Shown here: one piece after another, positions 42,080-52,600 of the stretch
Numbering within the stretch: the stretch's first letter is position 1
How the letters are laid out: each line of letters begins with the position of its first letter
Assembly: GCF_011043555.1 (NCBI RefSeq)
Contig: NZ_JAAKGS010000012.1
Coordinates: 1-64,000 of the forward strand
Origin: Sphingobacterium sp. SGR-19
Lineage (GTDB): Bacteria > Bacteroidota > Bacteroidia > Sphingobacteriales > Sphingobacteriaceae
Reading direction: 5' to 3'
Length of the DNA stretch: 64,000 nucleotides
Translations under genes and position numbers: made by a program
The notes under the pieces: model-generated
Seen by the model: the letters and a program-made list of their open reading frames with translations, nothing else
What the model was told of the DNA's origin: nothing
Database searches by the model: none

Positions 42080-43474
42080 ATGGGTATATATAAAGTGGTG
42101 CTTCCAAGGATGGGAGAAAGTGTTTCCGAAGCGACCATTACGAAATGGGTGAAGGCAATTGGAGATTCCGTTGAGGAGGATGATCCAATTGTGGAGATAG
42201 CGACAGACAAGGTAGATTCTGACGTTCCCGCTCCGGTAGCAGGAAAATTGTCCAAAATTTTCTTTGAGGAAAACCAAATAGCACAAGTGGGCGAGGTGAT
42301 CGCATGGATTGAGGTAGAGGGCGAAAATACCGTTCCTGAGCCTCAGCCAGAAGCATCTCAAAATATCACAGAACAGCATACTAACACGGAAGAACCGCCG
42401 GAGGTTGCCTCGGTTATAGAGGAAGAGGAGGCTCCGACATCGGATATTCCCGGGACGGAACTATTGGCAGAGCAAATGCGTGAAAAGACAGTGATACATT
42501 CCGGTTCGCGCTTCTATTCTCCTTTAGTCAAGAATATCGCCCAAGAAGAAGGGCTTAGCCAGTCGGAGTTGGATCATATTCGAGGTACAGGTGCAGAAGG
42601 CAGGGTCACTAAACAGGATATACTCGATTACATTGCCAAACGCGCAACAGATTATCCCGAAATCGGATCACCAAAAGAATCTCCTAAAACGACATCAGCG
42701 CACGTACGGACAGTTCCTATGGAAGAAAGGCAGGAAAGGGATGGCGCTGCGAAAGCTGTAACATCTGGTGATGAAATTGTAGAAATGGATCGCATGCGTA
42801 GGCTCATAGCGGATCACATGGTGCATAGCGTTAAAACGTCGCCACATGTGGCGTCCTTTGTAGAAGCAGACGTAACCAATTTGGTCAATTGGAGAAATAA
42901 GATCAAGGATAGCTACAAAAAGCGGGAAGGCGAAAATATTACTTTTACCCCCATTTTTATTGAAGCTATCAGTAAAGCGTTACGTGACTTTCCAATGGTT
43001 AATGTGTCCGTTGACGGACATCAAATCATCAAGCGGAAGAATATTAACATTGGTATGGCGGCGGCATTGCCTTCCGGCAATTTGATTGTTCCCGTTATCA
43101 AAAATGCCGATCAGCTGAGTTTGGTGGGATTGAGCAAATCTGTCAATGATCTGGCACACCGGAGCCGGCAGAATCAACTGAAACCTGATGATACGCAAGG
43201 AGGAACTTTTACGTTTACCAATATTGGCGCTTTTGGAAATATTATGGGCGTGCCGATTATCAATCAGCCGCAAGCAGCCATCTTGGCTGTGGGTACCATT
43301 AAGAAGAAACCTGCTGTTCTGGAAACGGAACACGGCGACGTCATTGCTATTCGCCATATGATGTACCTGTCTATGTCCTATGACCATCGAATCATCGATG
43401 GTGCTTTAGGAGGTACCTTCTTGAAACGTGTTGCGGATTATCTCGAAAACTGGGATACAAGTCGGGAGATTTAA
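42080..43474 (+). CDS. Dihydrolipoamide acyltransferase (E2 of a 2-oxo acid dehydrogenase)
   Basis: Core enzyme of a 2-oxo acid dehydrogenase complex, moving the acyl group from lipoyl to CoA. Domains of the 464-residue protein: N-terminal lipoyl domain with the modified Lys 44 in EIATDKVDSDVPAP; an acidic Pro/Glu-rich linker; a peripheral-subunit-binding domain (YSPLVKNIAQEEGLSQSELD, then GTGAEGRVTKQDIL); and the catalytic domain ending with MSYDHRIIDGALGG (His about 436 and Asp). One lipoyl domain fits the branched-chain or 2-oxoglutarate type; which one is not clear. E1 and E3 are not nearby. Confidence 0.92.
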   Translation: MGIYKVVLPRMGESVSEATITKWVKAIGDSVEEDDPIVEIATDKVDSDVPAPVAGKLSKIFFEENQIAQVGEVIAWIEVEGENTVPEPQPEASQNITEQHTNTEEPPEVASVIEEEEAPTSDIPGTELLAEQMREKTVIHSGSRFYSPLVKNIAQEEGLSQSELDHIRGTGAEGRVTKQDILDYIAKRATDYPEIGSPKESPKTTSAHVRTVPMEERQERDGAAKAVTSGDEIVEMDRMRRLIADHMVHSVKTSPHVASFVEADVTNLVNWRNKIKDSYKKREGENITFTPIFIEAISKALRDFPMVNVSVDGHQIIKRKNINIGMAAALPSGNLIVPVIKNADQLSLVGLSKSVNDLAHRSRQNQLKPDDTQGGTFTFTNIGAFGNIMGVPIINQPQAAILAVGTIKKKPAVLETEHGDVIAIRHMMYLSMSYDHRIIDGALGGTFLKRVADYLENWDTSREI

Positions 43475-43518
43475 ATAACAAAAAACGGCGTGTTTTTTAC
43501 ACGCCGTTTTTTGTTATT
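43474..43518. terminator. Bidirectional terminator overlapping two gene ends
   Basis: A perfect 20-bp stem, aataacaaaaaacggcgtgt with acacgccgttttttgttatt, around a five-T loop. The last base of the E2 stop codon is its first base, and the stop codon of the minus-strand gene (43514-43516) is inside the 3' arm. Confidence 0.9.
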
Positions 43519-43807
43519 TAACATTGTTAATAGCGTCTTGCTCCCTCAATTTATCAATATTGTTCTTTTCGCTGTATTCTTCCGTTTTTTCCTGAAAAGA
43601 TTCCAAGATTTCCCGAATAGAATCGGCATTGTCTGCGGTTCGCTGATAAATATCGGGCATTTTGGACTCTATGAGTTTGTCGCCCAACTCTATGTTGTCT
43701 ACTTCAATTTTGCCTATCTTTTCTAAAACAGCCTGCTGACTATTTCGTACATCTTCCAACTCTCTGGCAATCTTTTCCATCAGATTGAATTTTTTCAACT
43801 TGTCCAT
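43514..43807 (-). CDS. Small coiled-coil protein of unknown function
   Basis: A 97-residue, highly charged protein without signal peptide or membrane segment. It is dominated by helical heptads (MEKIARELEDVRNSQQAVLEKI and SIREILESFQEKTEEYSEKNN in parts), so a coiled coil is expected. No motif or family is recognised. It is 102 bp downstream of the MATE gene on the same strand and ends in the shared terminator with the E2 gene. Confidence 0.65.
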   Translation of the reverse strand: MDKLKKFNLMEKIARELEDVRNSQQAVLEKIGKIEVDNIELGDKLIESKMPDIYQRTADNADSIREILESFQEKTEEYSEKNNIDKLREQDAINNVK

Positions 43808-43909
43808 ATCACATTTTGTTTTAGTTCCTTATAATAAAACGTATTTGGACGTAATTTGTTTGAAAAATATATCCCGAAAGTACGGTCGTAAACGCATATG
43901 GCGATGTCC

Positions 43910-45301
43910 TTAGGGGCATGTGTTATTTCGGGAATAGAAACCAAACCTATCCATCCGCTGCCGGATAATACGACGGTAGCGCATATACAACAATATCGAA
44001 GAAGTCAGTAATCCGAGCGAAAGCCCATACCATACACCCTGCACACCCATATTGAAATAGATGCCCAAAAGATAGGCTGCGGGGATGCCAACAATCCAGT
44101 AAGCAATGAACGTGATCAGGGTGGGCACATTGACATCTCCCATTCCTCGTAGAACCCCCAGTCCAACAACCTGTGTACCATCAAACAGCTGGAACAGGCC
44201 AGCAATGATTAAGAGTTGTGCAGAAAGGCCGATAACAGCTTGGTCGTCGCTGATTATCCGGGGCAGATATTGGTTGAAGACCGCAAAAATTAACGCACAG
44301 ATCAACATGAAGACAATAACCAGGTGATAAGAAACGGTAGCAAACTTCTTTACACGCATCATGTTGCGTCGCCCATAACTATGACCGGTCTTAATCGTTG
44401 CCGCAGAAGCGATACCACTTGCCATCATATAGGTCATAGCAGCTAGGGTAATGGCAACCTGATGGCTGGCCTGTTCCACGGCACCAATTTTTCCAGCAAT
44501 CAAGGAAGCTGCAGCAAAGGATCCCACTTCAAAAACATATTGCAATGCCATGGGGGCACCAATTTTGAAAATGCTCTTTATCCGGGCGAGTTCCGCATGG
44601 AAAAACGAAAATGTTTTCGTGTATAAACGGAACCTTTCGGAACGGAGAACATAGAAGCCCATCGCCAACATCATCAAAACACGGTCAATTAACGTAGCAT
44701 ATCCAACCCCCACGATACCCATTGGTTTGATGCCGAACATACCTTTCACGAAGATAACCGCCAAAATCACGTTCAGTACATTGCCCCAGATCGTGATGTT
44801 CATCGCCTGCCGGGTAAATCCAAGTCCCTCGGCAAACTGTTTGAAGGTATTGAAAGCCATCAACGGGATAACGGAAAACATCAATACCAATAAATAAGGC
44901 TTTGCCGTTTTTACGACTAGGGGATCCTGATCAAGATGTTCCATGGCGTACATCGACCCAAAACCAATGAGGCCAAATAGCACAATAGCGGTGGCAATAT
45001 TTAACCAAAGACTGTTGGATAGTAATTTTCCACATGCTTCCTTGTCGCCTTTGCCGTTGGCTTGCGCGATAAGTGGTGTTAGACCATAGGAAACACCAAG
45101 CCCGATCACCATAACCACAATGAACACCGAGTGTACGAGGGAAACCGCCGCGAGAGGAATCGTTCCCGCAAATTTACCCACCACAACCGTATCCGCCGTT
45201 TGCACAAGGGTATGTCCCAATTGGGAAATAATGACAGGGCCGGCAAGTGCAAATGCACTCCAGTAAAAATGTTTGTTTTGTTTGTAGTAATGATGTAACA
45301 T
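43910..45301 (-). CDS. MATE-family multidrug efflux transporter
   Basis: A 463-residue inner-membrane exporter with about 12 hydrophobic helices arranged as two similar halves (FALAGPVIISQLGHTLVQTADTVVVG begins the first in parts; GAPMALQYVFEVGSFAAASLI begins the second). The MATE proteins export cationic drugs in exchange for Na+ or H+. ATG at 45301 is preferred to a TTG upstream. Single gene, followed by a small coiled-coil gene. Confidence 0.9.
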   Translation of the reverse strand: MLHHYYKQNKHFYWSAFALAGPVIISQLGHTLVQTADTVVVGKFAGTIPLAAVSLVHSVFIVVMVIGLGVSYGLTPLIAQANGKGDKEACGKLLSNSLWLNIATAIVLFGLIGFGSMYAMEHLDQDPLVVKTAKPYLLVLMFSVIPLMAFNTFKQFAEGLGFTRQAMNITIWGNVLNVILAVIFVKGMFGIKPMGIVGVGYATLIDRVLMMLAMGFYVLRSERFRLYTKTFSFFHAELARIKSIFKIGAPMALQYVFEVGSFAAASLIAGKIGAVEQASHQVAITLAAMTYMMASGIASAATIKTGHSYGRRNMMRVKKFATVSYHLVIVFMLICALIFAVFNQYLPRIISDDQAVIGLSAQLLIIAGLFQLFDGTQVVGLGVLRGMGDVNVPTLITFIAYWIVGIPAAYLLGIYFNMGVQGVWYGLSLGLLTSSILLYMRYRRIIRQRMDRFGFYSRNNTCP

Positions 45302-45425
45302 AGTGTTTCGCGAGTGCAAAGATAATCGTTTTTGTTACTAAATAATTACATCAAAATTTGGAGGAAACGTAAATTTACACTTACCTTAGTTGCTTGTTAA
45401 GAAAGATTAAAAGGAGAAGGATAAA

Positions 45426-45929
45426 ATGACTTTAGGATTCTTGAATATCGGCACACAGGAGATGATACTTATTGTCATTGTCATTTTGCTGTTGTTTGGC
45501 GGAAAGAAATTACCGGAATTGGCGAGAGGATTAGGACGCGGAATTCGCGAGTTCAAAGATGCGTCGGATGGCATAAAGCGGGAAATTTCAGATCAGATAA
45601 ATAATTTTGAAAAGGATTTGGATGTAACCGTAGAGGATACACCTGCTACTAAGACCAGATCCCAAACAATCGCAGACGAAATTAATCAGCCAAAAACAGA
45701 GGCCGTTGACGAGGAAGAGGAAACAAAGAAGGAGTTTCCTAAGTTTACGACGCCGGCGAACACGGTGCAACATCACCCCGGTGAACAGCCATCTTCCGAA
45801 GATGAACATTACACCTACGGGTACAATGATCATTTTGCGGATGAAAAGAATACGGTGGAATCCTCGGAGTCCGAAAAAGCGCAAACCAACACGTCGGCTT
45901 CCGATACGGAGCAGCCTAAAAACGTTTAA
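45426..45929 (+). CDS. tatA: TatA-type twin-arginine translocase subunit with long acidic tail
   Basis: A 167-residue inner-membrane protein. The N-terminal membrane helix (MILIVIVILLLFGGK) is followed by the amphipathic FGGKKLPELARGLG and REFKDASDGIKRE, the TatA/TatB signature. Typical TatA proteins are 60-90 residues; here about 100 extra residues are acidic and Thr/Glu-rich (DEEEETKKEFPKF), giving a TatB-like length. TatC is not in the window. It forms, with TatC, the pore for folded proteins with twin-arginine signals. Confidence 0.85.
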   Translation: MTLGFLNIGTQEMILIVIVILLLFGGKKLPELARGLGRGIREFKDASDGIKREISDQINNFEKDLDVTVEDTPATKTRSQTIADEINQPKTEAVDEEEETKKEFPKFTTPANTVQHHPGEQPSSEDEHYTYGYNDHFADEKNTVESSESEKAQTNTSASDTEQPKNV

Positions 45930-45956
45930 ATTTATTTATTGTATAATACTATTCGA

Positions 45957-45991
45957 AAAGCTGTTGGTAAATTCCTACAGCTTTCTTTTTT
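45957..45991 (+). terminator. tatA terminator
   Basis: An 11-bp stem aaagctgttgg / cctacagcttt (one mismatch) with a 6-nt loop and a following T-run (cttttttac). It is 13 nt before the tex start codon. Confidence 0.8.
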
Positions 45992-46003
45992 ACTTACTTA
46001 AAT

Positions 46004-48235
46004 ATGGCATACGAAATTATTATTTCGCAGGAACTGGGGGTAAATAGCCGTCAGGTGTCCACAACCATCAGTTTACTGGACGAAGGAGCAACCGTCCCGT
46101 TCATCGCCCGTTACCGTAAGGAAATGACCGGTAGTTTGGACGAAGTGCAGATTACCTCCATTCGTGATCGCGTACAGCAATTGCGCGATCTGGACAAACG
46201 TAAGGAAGCGATCTTGAAATCTATTACAGAGCAGGGGAAATTAACGTCCGAGCTGGAACAGCAGATTCAAGAAGCGGAGACAATGGCTATTCTGGAAGAT
46301 ATCTATCTGCCATTCAAACCAAAACGTAAAACCCGTGCATCCGTAGCGAGAGAAAAAGGTCTACAGCCGTTGGCTGACAGATTGCTGCTACAGGAGAAAG
46401 ATGATATATCGATATTGGCCGCTGATTTTATTAATTCGGAGAAGGGTGTGGCATCGGAAGAAGAGGCCTTGGCGGGTGCCCGCGATATTATCGCGGAACA
46501 GATTGCCGAAGATGCCGAAGTTCGTGCGAGAACCCGGAAAATATTTTTGGAGAAAGGGCTGTTTGTTTCACGTGTTGTTCCTGGAAAAGAAGAGGAAGCG
46601 TTGAAGTACAAAGATTACTTTGAGTGGTCGGAACCACTTCAAAATGCGCCATCTCACCGGGTGTTGGCCATGCGCCGTGGCGAGAAAGAGGAAATGCTCT
46701 ATCTTGACATTACTGTAGAGGAGGAAATGGTGCTTTCGACTATCGAAAAAATCTATATAAAAGCCAGTAATGATGTTGCTGCGCAAGTACGACTCGCCTT
46801 GCAGGATGGCTATAAAAGATTGTTGAAGCCGTCCATGGAAACCGAGGTGCGGGTATTGACCCGGCAAAAGGCAGATGAAGAAGCCATCCGCGTTTTTGCA
46901 GACAATGTCCGTCAATTACTGCTGGCGGCACCTTTGGGACAGAAGCGCTTATTGGCGCTGGATCCGGGATTCCGTACCGGATGTAAAACGGTTGTATTGG
47001 ATGCGCAAGGTGCACTCTTGGAGAATACTACCATCTTTCCGCACAATGGCGCAGGAGGTTTAGCGGAAGCTGCAAAAACAGTAGAATTGTTGGTGAAACG
47101 CTACGATGTAGAAGCGATCGCTGTTGGTAATGGTACTGCCGGCCGCGAGACGGAAGAATTTGTCCGCAAGTTGGGGTTAAAAGATGTTACAGTCGTGATG
47201 GTCAATGAATCTGGCGCATCGATTTATTCCGCTTCGGAAGTAGCCCGCGAAGAATTTCCGGACTACGATGTAACGGTTCGCGGAGCAGTATCTATTGGTC
47301 GACGATTAATGGATCCTTTAGCGGAACTGGTGAAGATTGACCCTAAATCCATCGGGGTAGGCCAGTATCAGCACGATGTCGACCAAAACAAACTGCAAAG
47401 CTCGTTGGATGATACGGTCATTTCCTGTGTGAACGCGGTAGGTGTGGAGTTGAACACGGCATCGAAACAGATTTTGGCGTATGTCTCCGGACTTGGACCC
47501 TCCCTTGCACAGCAAATCGTGAATTATCGTGTAGCGAACGGGCCATTCAAATCACGTAAGGAACTGAAAAAGGTTCCACGTTTAGGAGATAAGGCCTTTG
47601 AACAGGCAGCAGGTTTCCTGCGTATCCGTCACGGCGAACATCCGTTGGATGGTTCCGCTGTACATCCTGAAAGGTATCCGCTGGTAGAGCAAATGGCAAA
47701 AGATCTCGGGGCCAACGTACAGGATTTGCTAACAGATGACGCGCTGCGCAAGCAAATTGATCTAAAGAAATATGTTTCGGACGAAGTGGGGCTTCCGACG
47801 CTAAACGATATTATAGCAGAGTTATCTAAACCAGGCCGTGACCCGCGTGAGCAGTTCGAAGAGTTTAAGTTTACGGATGGTGTGAACAGTATAAGCGATT
47901 TACGCATTGGTATGAAATTACCGGGTATCGTTACGAATATCACCAATTTCGGAGCATTTGTGGATGTTGGTGTCCATCAAGATGGTCTGGTACATTTAAG
48001 CCAACTTGCCAATCGCTTCGTATCTGATCCGAACGAGGTTGTCAAGGTGCAGCAGCGTGTTATGGTGACGGTAACTGAAATCGATGAAAAGCGAAATCGT
48101 ATTGGTCTGTCGATGAAATCCGATGAAAAGCCTCCGTTGCTACGTAAGCGTCATGACAATCAACGTAAAGCGAAGACGCCCGAAACCGATATGGCGAGTA
48201 AATTAGCCGCCTTGGCAAGTAAGTTTAAATCATAA
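46004..48235 (+). CDS. tex: Tex-family RNA-binding transcription accessory protein
   Basis: A 743-residue multi-domain protein. In order: Tex N-terminal helical domain with TVPFIARYRKEMTGSLDE; a YqgF/RNase-H-like domain with LALDPGFRTGCKTVVLD and AIAVGNGTAGRETE; a helix-hairpin-helix stretch (VNAVGVELNTASKQILAYVSG in parts, and KSRKELKKVPRLGDKAFEQ); and a C-terminal S1 RNA-binding domain with LPGIVTNITNFGAFVDVGV. Tex influences transcription and toxin expression in some bacteria; the precise role here is unknown. Confidence 0.95.
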   Translation: MAYEIIISQELGVNSRQVSTTISLLDEGATVPFIARYRKEMTGSLDEVQITSIRDRVQQLRDLDKRKEAILKSITEQGKLTSELEQQIQEAETMAILEDIYLPFKPKRKTRASVAREKGLQPLADRLLLQEKDDISILAADFINSEKGVASEEEALAGARDIIAEQIAEDAEVRARTRKIFLEKGLFVSRVVPGKEEEALKYKDYFEWSEPLQNAPSHRVLAMRRGEKEEMLYLDITVEEEMVLSTIEKIYIKASNDVAAQVRLALQDGYKRLLKPSMETEVRVLTRQKADEEAIRVFADNVRQLLLAAPLGQKRLLALDPGFRTGCKTVVLDAQGALLENTTIFPHNGAGGLAEAAKTVELLVKRYDVEAIAVGNGTAGRETEEFVRKLGLKDVTVVMVNESGASIYSASEVAREEFPDYDVTVRGAVSIGRRLMDPLAELVKIDPKSIGVGQYQHDVDQNKLQSSLDDTVISCVNAVGVELNTASKQILAYVSGLGPSLAQQIVNYRVANGPFKSRKELKKVPRLGDKAFEQAAGFLRIRHGEHPLDGSAVHPERYPLVEQMAKDLGANVQDLLTDDALRKQIDLKKYVSDEVGLPTLNDIIAELSKPGRDPREQFEEFKFTDGVNSISDLRIGMKLPGIVTNITNFGAFVDVGVHQDGLVHLSQLANRFVSDPNEVVKVQQRVMVTVTEIDEKRNRIGLSMKSDEKPPLLRKRHDNQRKAKTPETDMASKLAALASKFKS

Positions 48236-48238
48236 TAT

Positions 48239-48266
48239 AAAGGGCAGACGCGAATGTCTGCCCTTT
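48239..48266. terminator. tex / susD terminator
   Basis: Perfect 11-bp stem aaagggcagac / gtctgcccttt with a 6-nt loop between convergent genes. Confidence 0.85.
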
Positions 48267-48270
48267 GTTG

Positions 48271-49638
48271 CTAATACCCCGGGTTCTGCTCTAGGATATC
48301 CGGACGGAGATTGATTTGCGCTGTAGGAATTGGATAAACAAACTGATTTTCGTTTGTTAATGTTTCATACTTTTCCACCGCCAGTCCTGTTCGGCAGAAA
48401 TCAAACCATGTCTCACCTTCGAAGAGAAGTTCCCGTTCCTTTTCCTCCTGTACAAACTTGACAAAACGATCTACAGAAGTAAAATCGCCCTTATTTCTTG
48501 GTACGCCTGCCCGTGTTAATACTTGTTGAAGTGAATGAAATGCGGCATCACTTACACTATTGTTAACCCTCGCTTCTGCTTCTGCATGAATGAGTAAAAT
48601 TTCTGCCAGACGGATGATGGGGAGGTTCTGAGTTGGTGGAGTCGCGTTTGGAAATTTTCCCATATAGTAACGATCATTTGATCCTTGAAATATGGAGAAA
48701 TCTTGTCTTTTATCGCCAATCTCAAATAGTTCACGGATAGACTCGTCTTTTACATAAAAAAGCATACTGGCATTATCGTTACTTACCGATGCCAGTGTAT
48801 TGGTTGTTTGATCATCAAACTGCAGCTCAAAAATAGATTCAGCTGAATTTTCGGAGGCCCAAATACTACCGAAATCGTCTACCAATTGAAAGTTTTCCGC
48901 ATTGATTATGTCCGCGGCTGTACTTGCAGCTAAGGCATAATCGTTTGTGATAGATGCTTGGTAAAGATAAACCTTGGCTAATAAGCCTTGTGCCGCGGCC
49001 TTTGTTGCTCTACCTTTGGTTGCTTCGGTCGTTTCGTGCGCCTCAGGAAGTTCTGTAATGCTTTCGACAAGATCTTTTACCAGTTGCTCATAGATGGCAG
49101 ACGGTTCAGACTGCGGAATAGCTATATCTTCGTCCTCCGTAGTCGCTGTTAATTTTAATGGTACACGACCAAAAGCGCGTACCAAGAAAAAATAGTTCAG
49201 CGCACGAACAAATTTCGCTTCACCGATAAATTGTGCTCTTTTTTCTTCGGAAATGGTGTTTTCGGGCATTTCGGATACGCGAGCGATGATGTTATTGGCC
49301 GCATTGATAGTTGTGTATACCCCTTGCCATACGTTCGCAACCCACGGGTTGGTTGCGGTAACCTCGTGTGTTTTAAAATTTTCGTATTCTGGAAATATAG
49401 CGGCGTGGGAAACATGACCCGCTGAAAACTCGGGTACAATAACCATCGTCTGTCCGTAGGTAAACGAGCTGGTCATGGTGCGGTACATCCCTATTGCAGC
49501 GGAATTAGCATTGGTTTCTGAATGGAAATAATCGTCTTGCGTGACTTGCGCGAGTGGCTCCCGATCCAGGAAGCTCTCGCATGATGTAAAACCAGAGAGC
49601 AGCAAAGCGGATAAAAATAATTTGTGTATCGTGTTCAT
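48271..49638 (-). CDS. SusD/RagB nutrient-binding outer-membrane lipoprotein (second pair)
   Basis: Surface-exposed lipoprotein of about 455 residues. The signal peptide (MNTIHKLFLSALLLSG) ends at the lipobox with Cys in FTSCES. It contains FLDREPLAQVTQDDYF, the TPR-like AKFVRALNYFFLVRAFGRVPL and the C-terminal LLFEGETWFDFCRTG and ILEQNPGY of SusD proteins. ATG at 49638 is preferred over one four codons upstream because it makes the better signal peptide. It caps the SusC barrel encoded upstream, 20 bp away. Confidence 0.92.
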   Translation of the reverse strand: MNTIHKLFLSALLLSGFTSCESFLDREPLAQVTQDDYFHSETNANSAAIGMYRTMTSSFTYGQTMVIVPEFSAGHVSHAAIFPEYENFKTHEVTATNPWVANVWQGVYTTINAANNIIARVSEMPENTISEEKRAQFIGEAKFVRALNYFFLVRAFGRVPLKLTATTEDEDIAIPQSEPSAIYEQLVKDLVESITELPEAHETTEATKGRATKAAAQGLLAKVYLYQASITNDYALAASTAADIINAENFQLVDDFGSIWASENSAESIFELQFDDQTTNTLASVSNDNASMLFYVKDESIRELFEIGDKRQDFSIFQGSNDRYYMGKFPNATPPTQNLPIIRLAEILLIHAEAEARVNNSVSDAAFHSLQQVLTRAGVPRNKGDFTSVDRFVKFVQEEKERELLFEGETWFDFCRTGLAVEKYETLTNENQFVYPIPTAQINLRPDILEQNPGY

Positions 49639-49658
49639 AAGTATATGCATTTAATAGA

Positions 49659-52600
49659 TTAGAAAGATAAATTAACACCGGCAGTAAATATGCGTGGCTG
49701 CGGATAACTACCATAGTCATATCCGTAGATAAGCCCCGTATTGGCTCCGCCGTGGCTGGAGCTTACTTCCGGATCGAAGCCGCGGTATTTGGTAAATACA
49801 TACGCGTTTTGCACGGTGATATATGCCCGAAGCCTGTTTACCTTCATCCGTTCTGTCACCGCTTGTGGAAGCGTATAACCTAGTGTGATATTACGTATAC
49901 GGAAAAAAGAACCGTCCTGCACAAACCGATCGGAGATGGCGCCATTATCGAAACTACCTGGGCTCGGACGAGGCATGTCCGTAATATCACCGGGTTGACG
50001 CCAGCGATCTACCCAATCAATGAAAGCATTTGAACTGGCATTATATCCCTCTAATCCCGAAGCTAATGTATAGTTAAACATCTCATTACCGTAACTAAAT
50101 TGCCCCATCACGCTAAAATCGAAGTTCTTATATTGGAAGGTGTTCGTGATACCCCCGAAAAAGTCTGGGTGCGGATTGCCGATGATCTGTCTGTCCTCAT
50201 CACTCGTCGGTGTAGTCGGTTGACCGTCTTGTCCAACGTAGTCGATCATACCCGTCTCGGGATTAACACCAATCATTTTCCAACCATAAAAAGAACCTAA
50301 AGGTAATCCCGCCATAGCGATATTCAGACTGCCGACACCACCTAAGATTTGGTCGACCCCGTCGGGTAGCGCCAAAACCCTGTTGCGGTTGAATGTCATG
50401 TTTAAAGACGTGGTCCATTTAAAATCGCCGACTAAGTTGCGCGTAGTCAACTCAAATTCGAACCCTTTGTTTTCAATATCGCCGGAGTTAGTAAATCGGT
50501 TCATGTAGCCAGAGTTGGTCAGGATAGGCACACCAATAAGAAGGTCGGAAGTTTTCTTATGGTAATAGTCAGCTAAAAGGAAAATTCGGTCATCAAATAA
50601 TCCAACGTCAATTCCGACATCGGTCTGCGCCGTTGTTTCCCATTTTAAGTTTCTGTCGCCTAAAACCGATGGAATAAAACCGGGCATCCCCAAGTAGTTG
50701 TTCCCACCCGCGTAAAGGGAATAGCTGGCGTAATTGCCGATATTTTGATTACCGGTAATACCCCAACTGGCCCGCAGTTTCAAATCACTGATAACAGGAA
50801 GGTTTTGTATGAAGTCTTCCTCTGACAGACGCCATGCCGCGGCAAGGGAAGGAAAGGTCGCCCATCGGTTATCGCTACCGAAGCGGGATGACCCATCGGT
50901 CCGCAAATTGGCTGTTAAGATATATTTCTTTTTATAATTATAATTTACACGCGTGAAAGCGGAGGCGATAGCCCACTCTTCTGGATACGCATCTGCCCGT
51001 GTGATGACACCACCAGCATTGATATGCTCGATATCATTGGAGGGGAAATTGGAACGTTGTCCATGGACAAACTCCAGTCGGGATTCCTGCACGGAGAATC
51101 CACCCAACGCATTGAGTTGATGGTCGCCAAATAGCTTGTCAAATGTTAAAGTTGTTTCGTTGATCCAAAGCTGGTCGCGTGTATTGCGACGTGCACCGAT
51201 ACCCCCCTGGCTTGCAAAGGAGCGGATGCCATTCGGGGGCATAAAAAATGTCTCGTCGATAAAGCTGATGTCGGTTCCAAAACTTGTTTTCAATGTTAAT
51301 GACGGGACAAATTGATATTCAGCACTTGCATTTGCCAACACGCGCCAGGTCTGCGCATTATTTACCGGTAAATTGAGCATAGCTATAGGATTTTCCCGTG
51401 ACAGGCTGACCTGGTCATAGACGTAATCTCCGTTATTGTCGTACACCGGTATATTAGGAGGAGAGAAAATACCTGTTTTCGTTGGACCTTCCTTTGAATT
51501 TTCTTCCTGTATGCGATCATTTTCCGCTCGTGTCACATTAATCGCCGTTGCAAACCTTAGTTTATCATTGTGCTGATGATTTAGGTTTATTCGACCGCTG
51601 ATTCTGTTAAAATCAGAGTTGAGCATGATTCCCCCTTGTCGCATATAGCCCAATGATGTGTAATATTGTGTTTTTTCACTTCCCCCGCTTGCGGAAAGTT
51701 CGTAGCTTCTTGTGCCGGCTTTCCGGAACATCGCATCTTGCCAATCCGTGTTGATATGGGGATTAGCTAAAATTTGGTCTGGCATGGTAGAGGTGGGGTC
51801 GTCCTGTTCTCTAAAAAAATAATAATCCCGCATGTAGTCTTGGTATTGTGCCGTATTCATCATTTCATATTTGCGTTCGGATGGCATTTCCGAATACCCC
51901 TCGTACATGTTGAAATGAAATTGGCTTGTGCCCGGTTCACCCTTTTTAGTCGTAATGAGGACGACACCGTTGGCTGCCCTAGCACCGTAAATAGAAGAGG
52001 AGGCTGCATCCTTTAGTACTTCGACAGACTGTACGTCGGAAGGGTTGAGCGAAGAAAGAACATTGATCCCCTGCGTACCTCCACCAAAGTTAAAATCTGA
52101 ACCGCCCGTAAAGTTCGTTGTGCTATTTACCGGAATACCATCTACGACGTATAGCGGATCGGAGCTCGCATTTATTGAAGTGGTACCACGTACCCGGATG
52201 CTAAGCCCGCCACCAGGTGAACCGGATTTCTGTGTCACCTGAACTCCGCCGGCTTTTCCTTGGATAGCTTGCGGAATACTGGGAAGTACTTCGTTTTCGA
52301 TCTCATCTGCTCCTATGCTGGAAACCGAGCTGGCTAATGTGGCACGTTCCATCGTGCCATAGCCAACCGCCACTACTTGTACAGATTCAATAGTCTTTGA
52401 TTCTTCACTCAGCAACACATCTATTTTTTCTCTATTGTTGAGCGATTCCTCATATTCCTTATAGCCAACCGCACTAAACACCAGTATATCGCCGGTATTG
52501 GCTGAGATACTGAACCGACCTTGTTCATCCGTCGCCGCTGAAGCCGGTTGTCCTTTTACCGACACGGTGACGCCCGTAATTGGTCCATTTTTATCACTAA

